Positions 11,769 to 22,890 of a stretch of DNA of 64,000 bases are shown here, in pieces. The translations under genes and the position numbers were made by a program. Under the pieces are notes generated by a model. It did not search any database. It was not told where the DNA came from and was given only the letters and a program-made list of their open reading frames with translations. Position 1 is the first letter of the stretch, and each line of letters opens with the position of its first letter. Source of the DNA: Polytrichum commune (taxonomy: Eukaryota; Streptophyta; Polytrichopsida; Polytrichales; Polytrichaceae); NCBI GenBank assembly GCA_950295325.1, contig OX485803.1:40687554-40751553 (forward strand), given 5' to 3'.

Positions 11769-12660
11769 ATGGAGAACATGTTGGCTTTATTCATCACATC
11801 GTTACTATCTACTACATTTTCCAAGTGTATTTACACACTCCCACATCACAAAGAAGCACCAACAACACTCCTCACCAACACTCCTCACAAAGTTGCAACC
11901 AACTATCTAAATCTTGGAGAAGAACAACACAAAGCCTTCCACTTCGCAACCACAGTTGGTACCCACAACCAAATCCACACCAAGACCAAGCTCGGCCCAC
12001 AAAAACACCTTGAAATACCTCCACCGCTCCCTCACAAAACCACCACAAACCAAACACACAAAGGTAAGTAAAAAATAGGCTTACCAATTTACTTCAAAAA
12101 GAAAAACCCACAAAATACAAAGTTGCCTCCTCCCACTCCCACAAAAAACCTCTACAAAACTTACCTCCAACGCCAATTGTTGCTTGCCATTGCCAACAAT
12201 ACCTACAACAAGAAAAGAAAAAAGATAACCACCCACACATCCAAACAACGCCGACACCGCTCAAATGATACAAACATACCCCTCCCCAAAAAAAAGAATT
12301 AAAACAAAATCATCCATATACAAGAAACATAATTACCAAAGGAAAAATCCACTTGATACATAAACACAAAATTCCCCCACTATAAAATCCTTTATAATGG
12401 TACAAATGATATTGACACAAGTATGAGAAGACCAGTAGTACCCTATACCCCAAGCAAAGGCGGACTTCTAACCATGGTACACAAATCAATTCACTCCACA
12501 TAAAACATCTCAAAAATCTCCACCCCACTAAAACTATCCTCATATGTCCAAACCATTCAAATCCTCAATGAACCCATCCAACCCATTCTACTCATCCACC
12601 TATATATACATGCCCACCCACCCCAAATACTACACCTCATACAAGACATCACTAAGATAA
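11769..12660 (+). mobile_element. LINE fragment with APE-type endonuclease, decayed
   Basis: Plus-strand translation gives a Thr/Pro/His-rich leader (11769-12070) and then, with breaks, segments typical of the apurinic-like endonuclease of LINEs. These are ILYNGTNDID, then SKGGLLTMVHKSIHST, a YVQTIQILNEPIQPIL strand pair, and YMPTHPKYYT (12380-12640). The endonuclease nicks the target to prime reverse transcription. Several stops and shifts show it is dead, and no RT domain follows. It runs opposite to the nearby copy 1. Whether it is the 5' part of the same family cannot be settled here. Confidence 0.5.
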
Positions 12661-14046
12661 ACATCGATAAAATCCATAAGAGAGCAATTCACAAAAAAAC
12701 ATGGCTTTTGCACCCAACCAATTCAATTAGAGTTTGGTGTCTAAGTAGTTTTAACATCCAAAAAAATCCACTCTCAGCCCAAGAATATAAGTACTTAATC
12801 AAACAATTGGATCGAACCAATCGTCATAATCCTATATTGGACAAAGGAGGCAACTACACAAATGACAATTAGTTATTGGCAATAATCAACTAATTATGAA
12901 TTATCTCCTCTTCCTCCCAAGGGACTAGCCAATAGCCAACCAAGCAAACAAGATTGTTTGCCAACTTCAAACAAATCCAAAGAATTGAACCTTATCAAGA
13001 TAAGGGCTTTAGACCTTGGAATTCACTCAGACAATGATACTTGAACAAATTTACATCTGCAAAATATCCACACTCTTCTTGAGAGGATTTTTTTAGTCCA
13101 AACAATTCTTGAGTCTTCATTGACTATACCGACTATGGCCTACACCAGGATATATGTGAGAGGATTAGGGAGTTCAACCCTCAAGGGATGCCTCTATCTA
13201 TAGCTATTTTCCAACCTTCCCTTTCACATTTTTCACATGACCATTGCCCAATATTCAAATTCCTCCTAACCCTAGCCAATAATCATAACTATTTCTTTGT
13301 AGAACTATTAACCTCTTTTCACTAAATGAGTAATAACTTCTTGTTTTTCTCACTAATTCATAGTTTTAAAGGATTTTTTAAACCACAAACTAGCCTAAAT
13401 TTCAAAATTACTCCTTGACAAGAAATGTGGATGGCAATTAGTCAACCCATACCTTCAGCTGGGTGGGCCATGAAATCCTAGGAGTATAATCACAGCATCT
13501 TGCAAAATTCCACACTTCACGCTACACCCATGTTGTAGTGTTAGCATGATGATGTAGGAAGACCCTTACTTTGTAGAGTAATGCTATGAAATAGGAGGCC
13601 AATATGAAGGTGCGAAGTGGCTCTTTTCCTTTTTCTTTTTTTATTTGGCCGCATGGCAATCTCATATTGATTGAGACCCACTGAAAATCATAGTTCGGCA
13701 TACAAAAAGATGAACCACGAAACACCTTATAGTTCTAGTGACTACTACAGATATATGTCCAATGTTGGCAACACAAAACACATAGAATCTTCGACATTTA
13801 ATGCACAAGGAATCTTAAGATGTAGAGTTCAATCCTTTGTCCAAGTTCCCACTAATGCAACTTCCGTCTATATGAGTTATTTTGTGTCTAACTTATGGTG
13901 TGCCAAAGATTGGAGGACACGGAAATAATATTCTCACTTTCGGTGACGATTGTGCAATGTGTTATTGGAGGCCAACGAATCATTCTCCCTTTCTGTTGTG
14001 CAACGTGTCACTAGTATGTAGGAGACCAATAGAGTAGAAGTGCATG
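12661..14046. other. Intergenic DNA, no gene seen
   Basis: AT-rich sequence with scattered stops in all frames. No splice-framed coding run, tRNA or clear repeat was recognised. Confidence 0.4.
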
Positions 14047-14588
14047 GTTTCAACAATGACCCAATTTTTGTCTAAGTTTATCTTTATCCACTCATCATGT
14101 GTTTTGGAACCGACACCTAATGAGTTAACTACACACTAACTAGGTTCTAAACACCCTCACTATGTGCCTTCAATCCGACACCTTAGCCAACCAATCAAAG
14201 CAAAGGAATAGGAAGGAATTTTCGTGTCCTTGAAACCATGCTTACCTTGTCATATCTAGAAAAACTATGTTTTTTACTTTCAGAAATTTTTTGAATTTGT
14301 TCCTTGGAGCTCGCCGAAAGGCCATCCCCTCGGTAATAGGACATCATACGCTACATTAAAGTGATCAAAACCAAGTGGTTGCTATGATGCAGGCAACTTC
14401 TAGGATAAACATAGACTAATGCATGTAACCTATAAATCTCAAGTTTGAACTTGTGAAGTTCAACCATTTGTGCATCCATCAATTTCTACAACCTAGTTTG
14501 AGTTTGAACTTGTGAATCAACCAATTTTTCCATTCATCTGTGTCCAAAGCCTGGTTTCAATCAGACGTGATCAAAATGCCAACAACGC
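14047..14588 (+). repeat. ~0.54-kb dispersed repeat, copy A
   Basis: This block is closely similar to 20101-20641 in the same orientation. Both begin at GTTTCA near CAATGACCCAATT and both end at CAAAATGCCAACAACGC. Differences are mostly single bases. It holds no evident coding sequence. It may be a non-autonomous element or part of a larger duplicated segment. Confidence 0.75.
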
Positions 14589-15706
14589 GATCACCTATGT
14601 TCGGGGAAAACCGACGGCTAGTTCATTATCAGCCGATGGATTTCCCCTCATGGCCGGTCCAAATTTCCAACCATCGGATGGCAATCCGACTGTAATTTCA
14701 ATCCTCCGGCAATTAGCCGATGGACCAAAAAATGTCCTGGAAATGTAGCCGATTCTTCTTGTGAGTTACTGGATTTTAGACTTGTGAGTTACTGAGTTTC
14801 GCTATTTGTATAGCAATCCAGAGCGCTATTTGTCTGGGGCATCTGATGATGCACTTGAGGAAGTACCCTAAACCTTAAACTTTTTGAATTATGCAACCTT
14901 TCCATGACCAAATCCAATTGCTTCTATGAAGAATTGGGGGACCCTTGGCCTTCAAGCGGTGAAGGCATTGCTAGGTTCAATTCCTGCCAAGGATATTAAC
15001 TCTTCAAATTTAAAGTTTTGAACATGCCTTTCTTTTCACTTATTCAAGATTTTGTACTAAGAAATGATTTCTAATAACTTTTCATACATTTTTTAAACAA
15101 TTAGTGCCGGTATGAATTCCATTCAATCGGATATTGGCCCATGAAAATATGAAAATATAGGCAATTGGCCGATTGATTTTACAAAAGACCAGCTCTTGCC
15201 GATGTAAATTGGAAAAAATCCGACGCTTCGTAGCAACTACCGGCAATTAGCCACTAAGGCTTCAAAAACTTCCCGAACTCTGTTTGGAACTCCCTATTCC
15301 CTATTAAAATACTACCTTGTCCATCATAGGCTCATAATTTGGTTCCTATAATATGATTGCAGATCCCCTTGATGGTGGCACTATCACGTTGAAGGGGCTC
15401 ATGGAAGTGTTTGATGAAACTACGCACACTTGTGTTAAAAGTTTTCAAGGAGACCCCAAGTATACTTCTCTGAAAGTCACAGTGAGGTTTTTGCCCGACC
15501 CATCAGCCAACACCAGATCACTATATCCGTTAATCGAAGACTTTGAGAAGTCTCATAATATACTTTACCCATAGTTTGGGATGTAATATTTTTAAAATGG
15601 GGAACATTGGTAATGAACTTTCTACATATTCCTGCATGAGGAATGAATATATATATATATATATAGTAAGTATCTATACCATAATCAAAACATGCACTAA
15701 ACTTGA
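14589..15706. other. Region with recurring GCCGAT motifs and one coding-like stretch
   Basis: From 14589 to 15260 the words GCCGATGGA, CCATCGGATGG and CCGGCAATTAGCC recur in both orientations, suggesting an internally repetitive insertion that begins exactly where copy A of the dispersed repeat stops. At 15353-15574 (+) a stretch of 73 codons follows a good acceptor (TTGCAG) and has even codon use (LDGGTITLKGLMEVFDE, then FLPDPSANTRSLYP). I do not recognise the family. It could be an exon relic. Confidence 0.3.
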
Positions 15707-15936
15707 TACAGTAACCTCCCGCTTAAGTACGCAACTTGAACATGCGTAGTTTGTGCGTACTTAGCTGGTAGGTGCGTACTTTAGGATTTAGGGTTCCCAA
15801 ATCGTTGTTGCTTGTGTTTCGCTACAATGTCGAAGAAACCAAACGGAAAACGTCTCAATGAGCATGAACGCTGCGAAATCATCTTGAAGCTTAGCAGAAC
15901 GAATATTCCGAGTAAAAGGGCTCTAGCCTGAGAGTA

Positions 15937-16431
15937 GAGAGAGAAGAAACGTTGACCCCTAATGGGATCAGCATGATTAAAATGCCCGTTCGACCCACCC
16001 TTGATATTATGTCCACTGGACATAATATCAGTGGTGCAGGACTATTAACCCCTCTCGGGGTGGGCACTGTAGAAATTGGGGTGACCAAGTTTGGCCATGT
16101 GTTGGTGCGGTTGTAGTGCTTGTAGGGGCAAAGGTTATAACTTTGTGGGGTGGATGTTGAGTCATGAGCCTTCCATTAGTTTATTGTGATATCTTTTATT
16201 TATTGATTGGCTGGTGTTTTGGGAGTTCTTATGGTAGTTGTGTGTCAAGTGGTATTGGCTCGTTATTTTCTATCCTTCTTTTGTGCAGAATTATGGACAT
16301 AGCATATTGTATAGCGATGACATTAATTGCCTCAAATGTGTTCTTGATCCTCTGCTTAGGGGTTTTAAATGTTGTTTCAATGTTATCCATAGAGGGGATA
16401 TGTGTGGCAGCCCTAGCGCCTGCAGTGATGA
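15937..16431 (-). mobile_element. LINE copy 2, 5'-truncated, nested in the pogo-like element
   Basis: This 495-bp insertion is flanked by CCTGAGAGTA at 15927-15936 and 16432-16441, a perfect 10-bp target-site duplication. On the minus strand its left-hand coding end reads GARAATHIPSMDN, then QRIKNTFEAINVIAIQYAMS, matching copy 1 (GARATTHIPSMN, then QIKNTFKQINTIAIQYAHS). Its 3' tail is TC-rich (TTTCTTCTCTCTC), like the CTT tail of copy 1. Coding sequence stops at ~16229 and a ~290-bp 3' untranslated region follows. Only the last ~65 codons were copied. Confidence 0.85.
16002..16030. repeat. Perfect 14-bp-arm palindrome in the LINE 3' region
   Basis: TGATATTATGTCCA, one central C, then TGGACATAATATCA. 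In RNA this forms a strong hairpin ~70 nt from the LINE's 3' end, a position where some LINE reverse transcriptases recognise their template. Copy 1 has no identical palindrome, so the role is uncertain. Confidence 0.8.
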
Positions 16432-16811
16432 CCTGAGAGTACATCATTAGTGAAGGCAATGTTAACACTCATGAACTGAATGTCGGTTTAGAAAATGAAG
16501 TTACATTCTAGGGTTTTGACTCTCTTTATGAGCATGTTCTTGACATCAAGGATTAGCTGCTCTGCCTTGAAGTTCAAGCAGAAGCAGAGGAAACATTTGA
16601 TGGCCTTAAGAAATCATTTGAATCATTTCAGAGTAAGATCCGAGCGGTCGGCCTCAAAGCCAAACGCAAAAAACTTCAAAACTTACGCCAAATGACGATT
16701 CATGACATGTTCAACTAATAAATCTTGAACCCTAAATTTTTTGCCAAAAAATGCGTACTTAACCGGGATGCGTACTTAAACATGTGCGTACTTAAGCGGG
16801 GGATTACTGTA

Positions 16812-18267
16812 TCGAACTTGAAGTCCTTGATTAGTCTCCAATTAGCAGCGGCACGCCTGCCTCAGACAACCTCATGGACATTCATCCTCATTTGTACGAA
16901 AACTACGCTGCTCTTGTGGATGCGCAATTTGCCGATCAAGCCAAAACAGGGAACTTATAATTCCACACAGTGATCTGATCATGTCCAGTGTGGAATCAAA
17001 AATCCTCGACAAAACAAACTAGGCATAGCTGGATTGAAAGTATGCAGTGAGTAGGATGCCCTGATCAATCAATCTCCAGGAGTTTGTTTGTTGTGAAGAG
17101 TGTTGGTGCGATTGATAGAGGTTTACATGGCATACTATTGTGGATTACTTCTGTGAGGTTTTCAAAAACAATGCTCAGGGAAGCCGAACGCTGAAGAAAT
17201 ACATCAACACGCACACCACTGTCCGGGGAGAACTGACAGTTAGTTACAGATGAACCAGCTGAGGTCGAGAGATAACCAGTTGATGAAGTTCGAGACTTCA
17301 GGAGAGTTACCGATCATTTTAGAGGAATCCATAGAATATACCTCAAATGAATCAAGCAAAACCAGAAGATGTCAACATGTAACTGGTTGCATTTAGAATG
17401 ACTAGGATCTTGACCAACTATATATTATGCCCAAAAACTTCCCAGGCACTCGCACACACACTAACTTAGCCACTGTAATGTGATGCTGGGAGCTTGCTGT
17501 GCAAGTGCTGCTGACCTTCATAAATAAAATGGAATCAATTCGCTTTCACTGATCGTATTCCGCTTGAAGAACATTGTATTCTCACAGTTTGTGTACTTAC
17601 ACTACTTACCAGCATACGTGGTTCTGGCAACATCGTTCTTTCAAAGTACCTAGGATCATTGTTGCGAAGGACAAACTTTGCAAAAGCCCAGTTGAGAGCT
17701 AATTACAAGCTACAATCTGTGTAGCATATGTATACGTAATACGGCAAAGTTCAAATTATTACCCCTTTTTGCACTCACGTATATTCGTGTGTGTTATGCA
17801 AAAGGTGCACCCTCGGAAGTGCTTTCCACATTTCAAAAGCAGCTACAATACAACGACCACGATTCTCGCACATTGTCTAACTTGCTGCCAATTGCATCAA
17901 GGTGGGTTGAAGGAAGCGGTGGTGGTTGGCAATTAATTCAGAGGAAGAAGAACTCGTGGGTTTTCGGGGGGGATTGATTTCGAAGCTTCCGAGCCAAAAC
18001 ATTCCATGCTTCGATTCAAGGTCGGGAACTTGTAGATGGATGTTAATGCCTTCATATCCGACCAAGATGAGTTGCATGAGTGTGTGCATCTCAAACTATT
18101 TGATGGACTTACAATCATGAAGAACCTTTAGGATACTATTTTTTGTTCCTTGTCTCTCTATTTCTTCAACTCTAATTGTTCACCATGACAGACTATAGTG
18201 CATGCTCAAACTGTGACAGTTTGACGGTTGTGTGGCATTCGTGTCCTCAATAAAATGTAAACATCAA
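16812..18267. other. Intergenic DNA with weak coding-like stretches
   Basis: 17789-18120 (+) contains several open, moderately GC-rich pieces (for example QLQYNDHDSRTLSNLLPIAS and NAFISDQDELHECVHLKLFD in different frames) that could be remains of an exon. They do not connect by usable splice sites, and I recognise no family. Confidence 0.3.
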
Positions 18268-18610
18268 CTACACTAAACAGGTAGATTAGTGTTAGATGAA
18301 GATTAGTGTTAGATGCAATAGTTACCTAAACACTAATTTTCAACTGATATTATAATTAGTGTTTGAATAAGGTTTGAACAAATTATACCTTTTACGAGGT
18401 TCTCATATTTTTCTTCCTTCAATTCTTCATTCCAAGATTTACAAAATATCATCTAACACTAAATGCGCTCATGTAAATATTTAAAGTTACTACTTGGTAC
18501 AAATAGTGTTAGAGTTGACATTTAGTGTTCTAACACTATAGAGACAATTTACATTTAGCGTTTTCGTCGACTATTAGTGTTTCCAACACTAATCTACCTA
18601 TTTAGTGTAG
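18268..18610. mobile_element. MITE-like element with 26-bp terminal inverted repeats
   Basis: The left end begins CTACACTAAACAGGTAGATT and the right end is its inverted copy with one mismatch (ending AATCTACCTATTTAGTGTAG). The 343-bp interior is AT-rich, non-coding and dotted with further TTAGTGTT and AACACTA words in both orientations. No clean target duplication is visible, so the superfamily is not assigned. Confidence 0.7.
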
Positions 18611-19089
18611 CCAAATTGTGTGAATCACGTGTGGAGGTGAACCTCGTCGCCAAAGACATGTTTCTTTTTGTATCTTGCATAAGTTTAAAAGGAACCTCCA
18701 AATGTCCACAAGCATATTTATTGGCAATCTTGGAAAAGTAAGGTAGAAATACCATGACCTGTGAAAATGAGGTGATTCGCATTGAAGATCTGGTCTGACA
18801 ATCATGAGATAATTTTCCAAGATACACGAGAAGGATTCATGAAGCATGCAAGTTGTTTCATATTTTTCTGCCCTATACAAAAAATGCTACAATTTTTCAA
18901 AGTGGAAAGTTGTCTAAACCCCTACTCGTTCACTAGATTCTCCCTACACCGAACACAGTAATCCACATTTCCATACATAACATCGCCTGAATTGGTTACC
19001 TCATGAGTACATTAACACTTGACTCCCATTGGCTACACTAAGTGCACACGCATTGAAGTTGTCGTCGAGCCATGATCAGTTTTAGAAAT

Positions 19090-19235
19090 GGCACTTCATC
19101 ATTATGACGGCGGTCTAGTGCACGGCTAGAGGGTGGTTAACAGGTTATGGTATTTCTACCTTACAGGGAAGGCTTCGAACGTTCGATTCACTCCTTTATG
19201 ACCTATCCCAAAGAAAACAAAACAAAACAAACTTC
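19090..19235 (+). mobile_element. Possible tRNA-derived SINE
   Basis: CGGTCTAGTGCACGGCTAG (A-box-like) is followed ~70 bases later by CGAACGTTCGATTCACTCC (B-box-like), then GACCTATCCCAAAGAAAAC and an (AAAAC)n-type tail. A related tail (GACTTATCTCAAAGAAAAG) recurs at 19893-19912. The boxes fit the consensus only loosely. Confidence 0.3.
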
Positions 19236-20100
19236 AATCTTATCACCAACGTGAATTTGAGCAGGTTTGCCTTAGGGCTAAGTGTACAGAAAAAGTGCTC
19301 TAGTATACTATACTAAAAGCATAATTTTTTTGGTCAAATTCCTAAAAGTAGTAGCACAATATTGTCTACATTGGATTTTTTATGGCACCCTTTGTTGTTG
19401 TGTTAGGTACTCAAATATAGAATATCAAGATGAGATCTACAAAACTTATCATTCAAAGTGATGCTCAAGACGTAATGACTAAGTCTGGTTTTGGACGTAG
19501 ATTTCATGTCCTTAAATATTTAAAGGTTGGATTTGCTTTCATATTCCTTGACATCATTATAAAATTGAGGGCAGTATTACAAATTTTTGTAGAAAACATC
19601 AATTTAATGTAATTCCATCATATTTTAAACAATTTCTAGACAATAACATGTTCAATATACCTATTTGCACACTACTTGCACCATCTTCTAAAATATGTAG
19701 ACTTTTCTTGAAAACAAATTGTCAACATAAATTGCTTGGCTTTGTAGATCAATGTGTTCTTTCAAATGTTTGTGATTTTCTCCTTCACAAAATTCAAAGT
19801 TCGTATACAGTTCTAAATCACTTTCAATTAAACCTACACAGGGTACTGGAGTTGTGTACTTCACCGTGCTTGCGCCCCTTATCTTGTTAAAGACGACTTA
19901 TCTCAAAGAAAAGAACAGAACAATAACAGTGACCTTTGTCCTTGATGTGTGAATAGAACATTGTTCATCCTGGATTGCTCACATAGAGCTTCCCATCCCA
20001 CTAAGTTAATCACTTATTGTCATTTCTTATTGGGGGGAGTTGTACAGTTTGGTTTCCTAACACCTACTGAGGGGGTAACAGGGAGAAATGCCTCGTATAA

Positions 20101-20641
20101 GTTTCATCAATGACCCAATTTGTGTCTAAGTGTATCTTTACCCACTCATCATGTGTTTTGGAACTGACACCTAATGACCTAATTACACACTAAATGGGCT
20201 CTAAATACCCTCACCATGTGTCTTTAATCGGTCACCCTAGCCAACCAATCATAGCAAAGAAATAGGAAGAAATTTTCATGTCCTTGAAACCATGTTTGCC
20301 TCATCATATCTAGAAAACCTGTGTTCTTTATTTTCACAACTTTTTGAATTTGTTCCCTAGAGCTCGCCGAGAAGCCATCCCCTTGGTAATAGTACAGCAT
20401 ACCTTACATTAAAGCGATCGAAACAATGGGCTGCTATGATGCGGGCAGCTTCTGGGAGAAACATAGACTGATGCCTGAACCTATAAATCTCAAGTTTGAA
20501 CTATTGAAGTTCAACCATTTGTGCATCCATTTGTTCATACAGCCTAGTTTGAGTTTGAACTTGTGAACTTCAACCAAGTTTTGCATTCACCTATGTCCAA
20601 AGCCTATTTTCAATCAGACGTGATCAAAATGCCAACAACGC
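20101..20641 (+). repeat. ~0.54-kb dispersed repeat, copy B
   Basis: This is the partner of 14047-14588, in direct orientation about 6 kb away. Similarity ends abruptly at AACAACGC, after which the two loci differ completely. Confidence 0.75.
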
Positions 20642-20815
20642 CAGAAAGGTCGCTCATGGTTCCTGGTGATCCGGAAATCCATTTACGACGTAAAGGCGTT
20701 TCTTGATGATCCTCAGGGGCCCGAGGACATTAAAGACCCTCAAATCAAATCAAGAAGCGATTATCTTCAAATGTATAATCCGTCCAGTGGAGCACGAAAA
20801 CCACATTACCTCTAG
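20642..20815 (+). pseudogene. Coding-like fragment with faint cytochrome b5 resemblance
   Basis: An open frame reads RSWFLVIRKSIYDVKAFLDD, then PQGPEDIKDPQIKSRSDYLQ and SSGARKPHYL before TAG. The SWFLVI, IYDV and AFLDD spacing recalls the strand and helix before the haem ligand in cytochrome b5 domains, but the HPGG haem motif is replaced by DPQGP. There is no ATG and no downstream partner exon. It starts exactly where dispersed repeat copy B ends, so it may have been carried by that repeat. Confidence 0.3.
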
Positions 20816-21584
20816 CAACTGTGCTTTCTGTGTGGGTGTACTGCAGTGAGACACAAGATGCAAATTGATCACCTCCTACACCACCATTCGATCTGCTAGC
20901 AATGTCAGATATACTTACTGGAATCCACTTAACACATGATTCAAGGACTGCTTTGAGCCCGATTTGTAAGTGTGCAAAACCCTTACCAATAATACTATTA
21001 CGGCCCTCACCTTCAAAGCAAATGTAATCTCATAGAAATTACGCATAGTGGAGCATTGACTTCGCTACTCCCAGAAGAACTAAGTTCGCAAAGTGGGCAA
21101 TGCAAGCAAAAGACTTCCTTTCTTACCTAAGTGTCTGCAATTGCATCTTCTCCCCAAAGTGTCAACTTCAGGAAGACACCACATTGAGAATCCCTAGCAG
21201 TCACCATTCCAATTAAGCGACCCAGCCTCCTGTATCAACGATACCTTACGAACCAGAATAGTAATGTAAACCAGATGTACCAAAGTCCACAGTTCGCTGG
21301 GATGGAAAAGCGAACTCCCAAGGGGCATGTCCGGACTTATACACCATTCGACAGCAATCAACGAGAGTAACCACCGATATAAACACAAGATGTGGAAATT
21401 TAAGAGAGCCTTCTCCAAATCTCGTTCATGTTAATTCATGAAGAAGCATTTCATATGCCAAAACAAGAGGCATACAGAGGAATGCAGCTTAAAACAACAC
21501 GATTTCAGTGATTTGGGTCCATCTATCAGTGAGACTACATCATCACTAAGAGACTACATCCTTAATCCCCTGCACTCATCCAGC

Positions 21585-22783
21585 CTACAGGCCGAGCTTG
21601 GTTCTGCGCCAGTGCCTGCGCTTGGCATTGTACCTGCAAGACAAATTGATGCCTTTATAGTCGGAAACTTGAAGATATGAATTACGAGTTACAATTCCAC
21701 ATGCAATGCTGCTCAGAACAGCTCTTTCAACAGCGTTACTTATAGGTGGGGGTGCCTGTATAAAATCATATCTGATTCTAGATATTATTTATCTGAATGA
21801 AGAATCATGCACCAAGACCAAACCTGATGGTGTTGTCGGTCCTCATGCGAATCCAATGAGGGATGGGGCGGTTTTGCCTCAGCTTCTTAGCCAGTTTCTT
21901 CTTGATCCTGAAGGTCTTTTGGGACGGCTGCAAAACAAACCATGACAGAGCTGACTACTCGACAAAGGACAAAATCCCTCCTCGGCAACAAGAATTCCCA
22001 CTAAGCACTTGACAACTTTCAATAGCATTTGTTGTGAACACAGTAGTCCACATCTTACATAAAAAGAAAGTTTTCTTGTGAAATTATCTCCCACTGAATA
22101 ACACCCTAAATACATTCTGGCATTCAAAACTAGATGATGCAAAGAAATTTGCTCTCACAACTAGGGTTAAGAATGCAGAAGTATAAAACCCTAAGAACTA
22201 CCCTTGACAAGACAACACCCATATTATAAACCCTAACAACCAGGAACTCCAATCATTACCCCCTCGAAGAGAAAAGGGCCTGCGACACACTAAACATCCC
22301 CGACATTACAGTCCAGCAGCCATGTGACGCAAACATCCCCACAAAGTGCATGCCTAGAGCGTAAAACTGAGGTCCCAAACGCAGAACAGCAAACAACTAT
22401 TCATTCCTCGGAGAAAATGAAGTCCGCACGAGAGGAAAGCCTCGGTTGAGAAAGAGAGTGAGAGAGATGAATAAACCAATTTTTCGTGTAGAAGATTCAC
22501 AAAAAGAAAATCTCAAAAACTGAAAAAACGAGAACAATGTATGCAGACCGGCAGTCCCATGAGCAGAACTGTTTACACAACGACCTCGTTAGAGGCCGAA
22601 CCTAGGGTTGGCAGTGCCGACCAATAAAGACCTAACAACCCTAGGATAAACATGCTCACACAACCTTCGTTGCAAGATAGAGAGAGCGAATAGAGCGTTT
22701 TGTTTCACAGAAAGAGATGATAAATTCGTGAACAGGAAAATGCGGGGAGTCAAAGAAACAGAGGAGAGCCAGAGACGTACCAT
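21585..22783 (-). CDS. RPL39: 60S ribosomal protein eL39 (L39e), 3 exons
   Basis: Exons on the minus strand are 22781-22783 (just the ATG, followed by donor GTACGT), 21824-21927 and 21585-21633. They join to 51 residues, the usual length of eL39. The protein starts [20 protein letters not shown], continues [16 protein letters not shown] and ends [15 protein letters not shown]. eL39 is a small basic protein lining the peptide exit tunnel of the large ribosomal subunit. A first exon ending right after the start codon is common in ribosomal-protein genes. Both introns are GT-AG, and intron 1 (853 bp) carries AAACCCTA words. The last residue is Leu where Phe is usual. All splice-site phases agree, and every conserved segment of the family is present. 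Confidence 0.93.
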
Positions 22784-22890
22784 GGTGCTGGACGGACAGG
22801 GGCCACAGAGTAGACGGAGGGAGCAACAGCAATCGCCAACGCTGGAAAAGAGACAGGCTGAGGTGCGAGACGACCTGTTGTAGGGCCTTG

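Larger units (their letters stand above)
15827..16718 (+). pseudogene. Remnant pogo-like transposase (CENP-B type N-terminus and coiled C-terminus)
   Basis: The start codon at 15827 opens MSKKPNGKRLNEHERCEIIL followed by KLSRTNIPSKRALA, the helix-turn-helix DNA-binding start of pogo transposases. A TGA (15929, probably from CGA) interrupts it, and the LINE then splits the frame. The frame resumes at 16442 on the far side (IISEGNVNTHEL). Further on the C-terminal part is readable: LEVQAEAEETFDGLKKSFES, then a lysine-rich stretch and RQMTIHDMFN before TAA at 16716-16718. The DDE catalytic domain between these parts is missing, so no active enzyme can come from it. Confidence 0.8.
15709..16809 (+). 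mobile_element. Pogo-like (Tc1/mariner superfamily) DNA transposon, deleted internally and carrying a LINE
   Basis: Ends are CAGTAACCTCCCGCTTAAGT (left) and its inverted near-match starting CAGTAATCCCCCGCTTAAGT (right), giving ~24-bp inverted repeats with two mismatches. They are flanked by TA at 15707-15708 and 16810-16811. CAGT ends and TA target duplication are hallmarks of pogo/Tigger elements. Behind each end lie further copies of GCGTACTTA, likely transposase binding sites. Without the 505 bp added by the LINE and its duplication, the element is only ~0.6 kb, keeping the two ends of the transposase gene but not the DDE core. It is therefore a non-autonomous deletion derivative. Confidence 0.85.

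Noticed and set aside
14930-14990. tRNA-like B-box (GGTTCAATTCC) near TGGCCTTCAAGCGG
   Set aside because: The distance between boxes is too short, and no acceptor stem or anticodon arm can be drawn.
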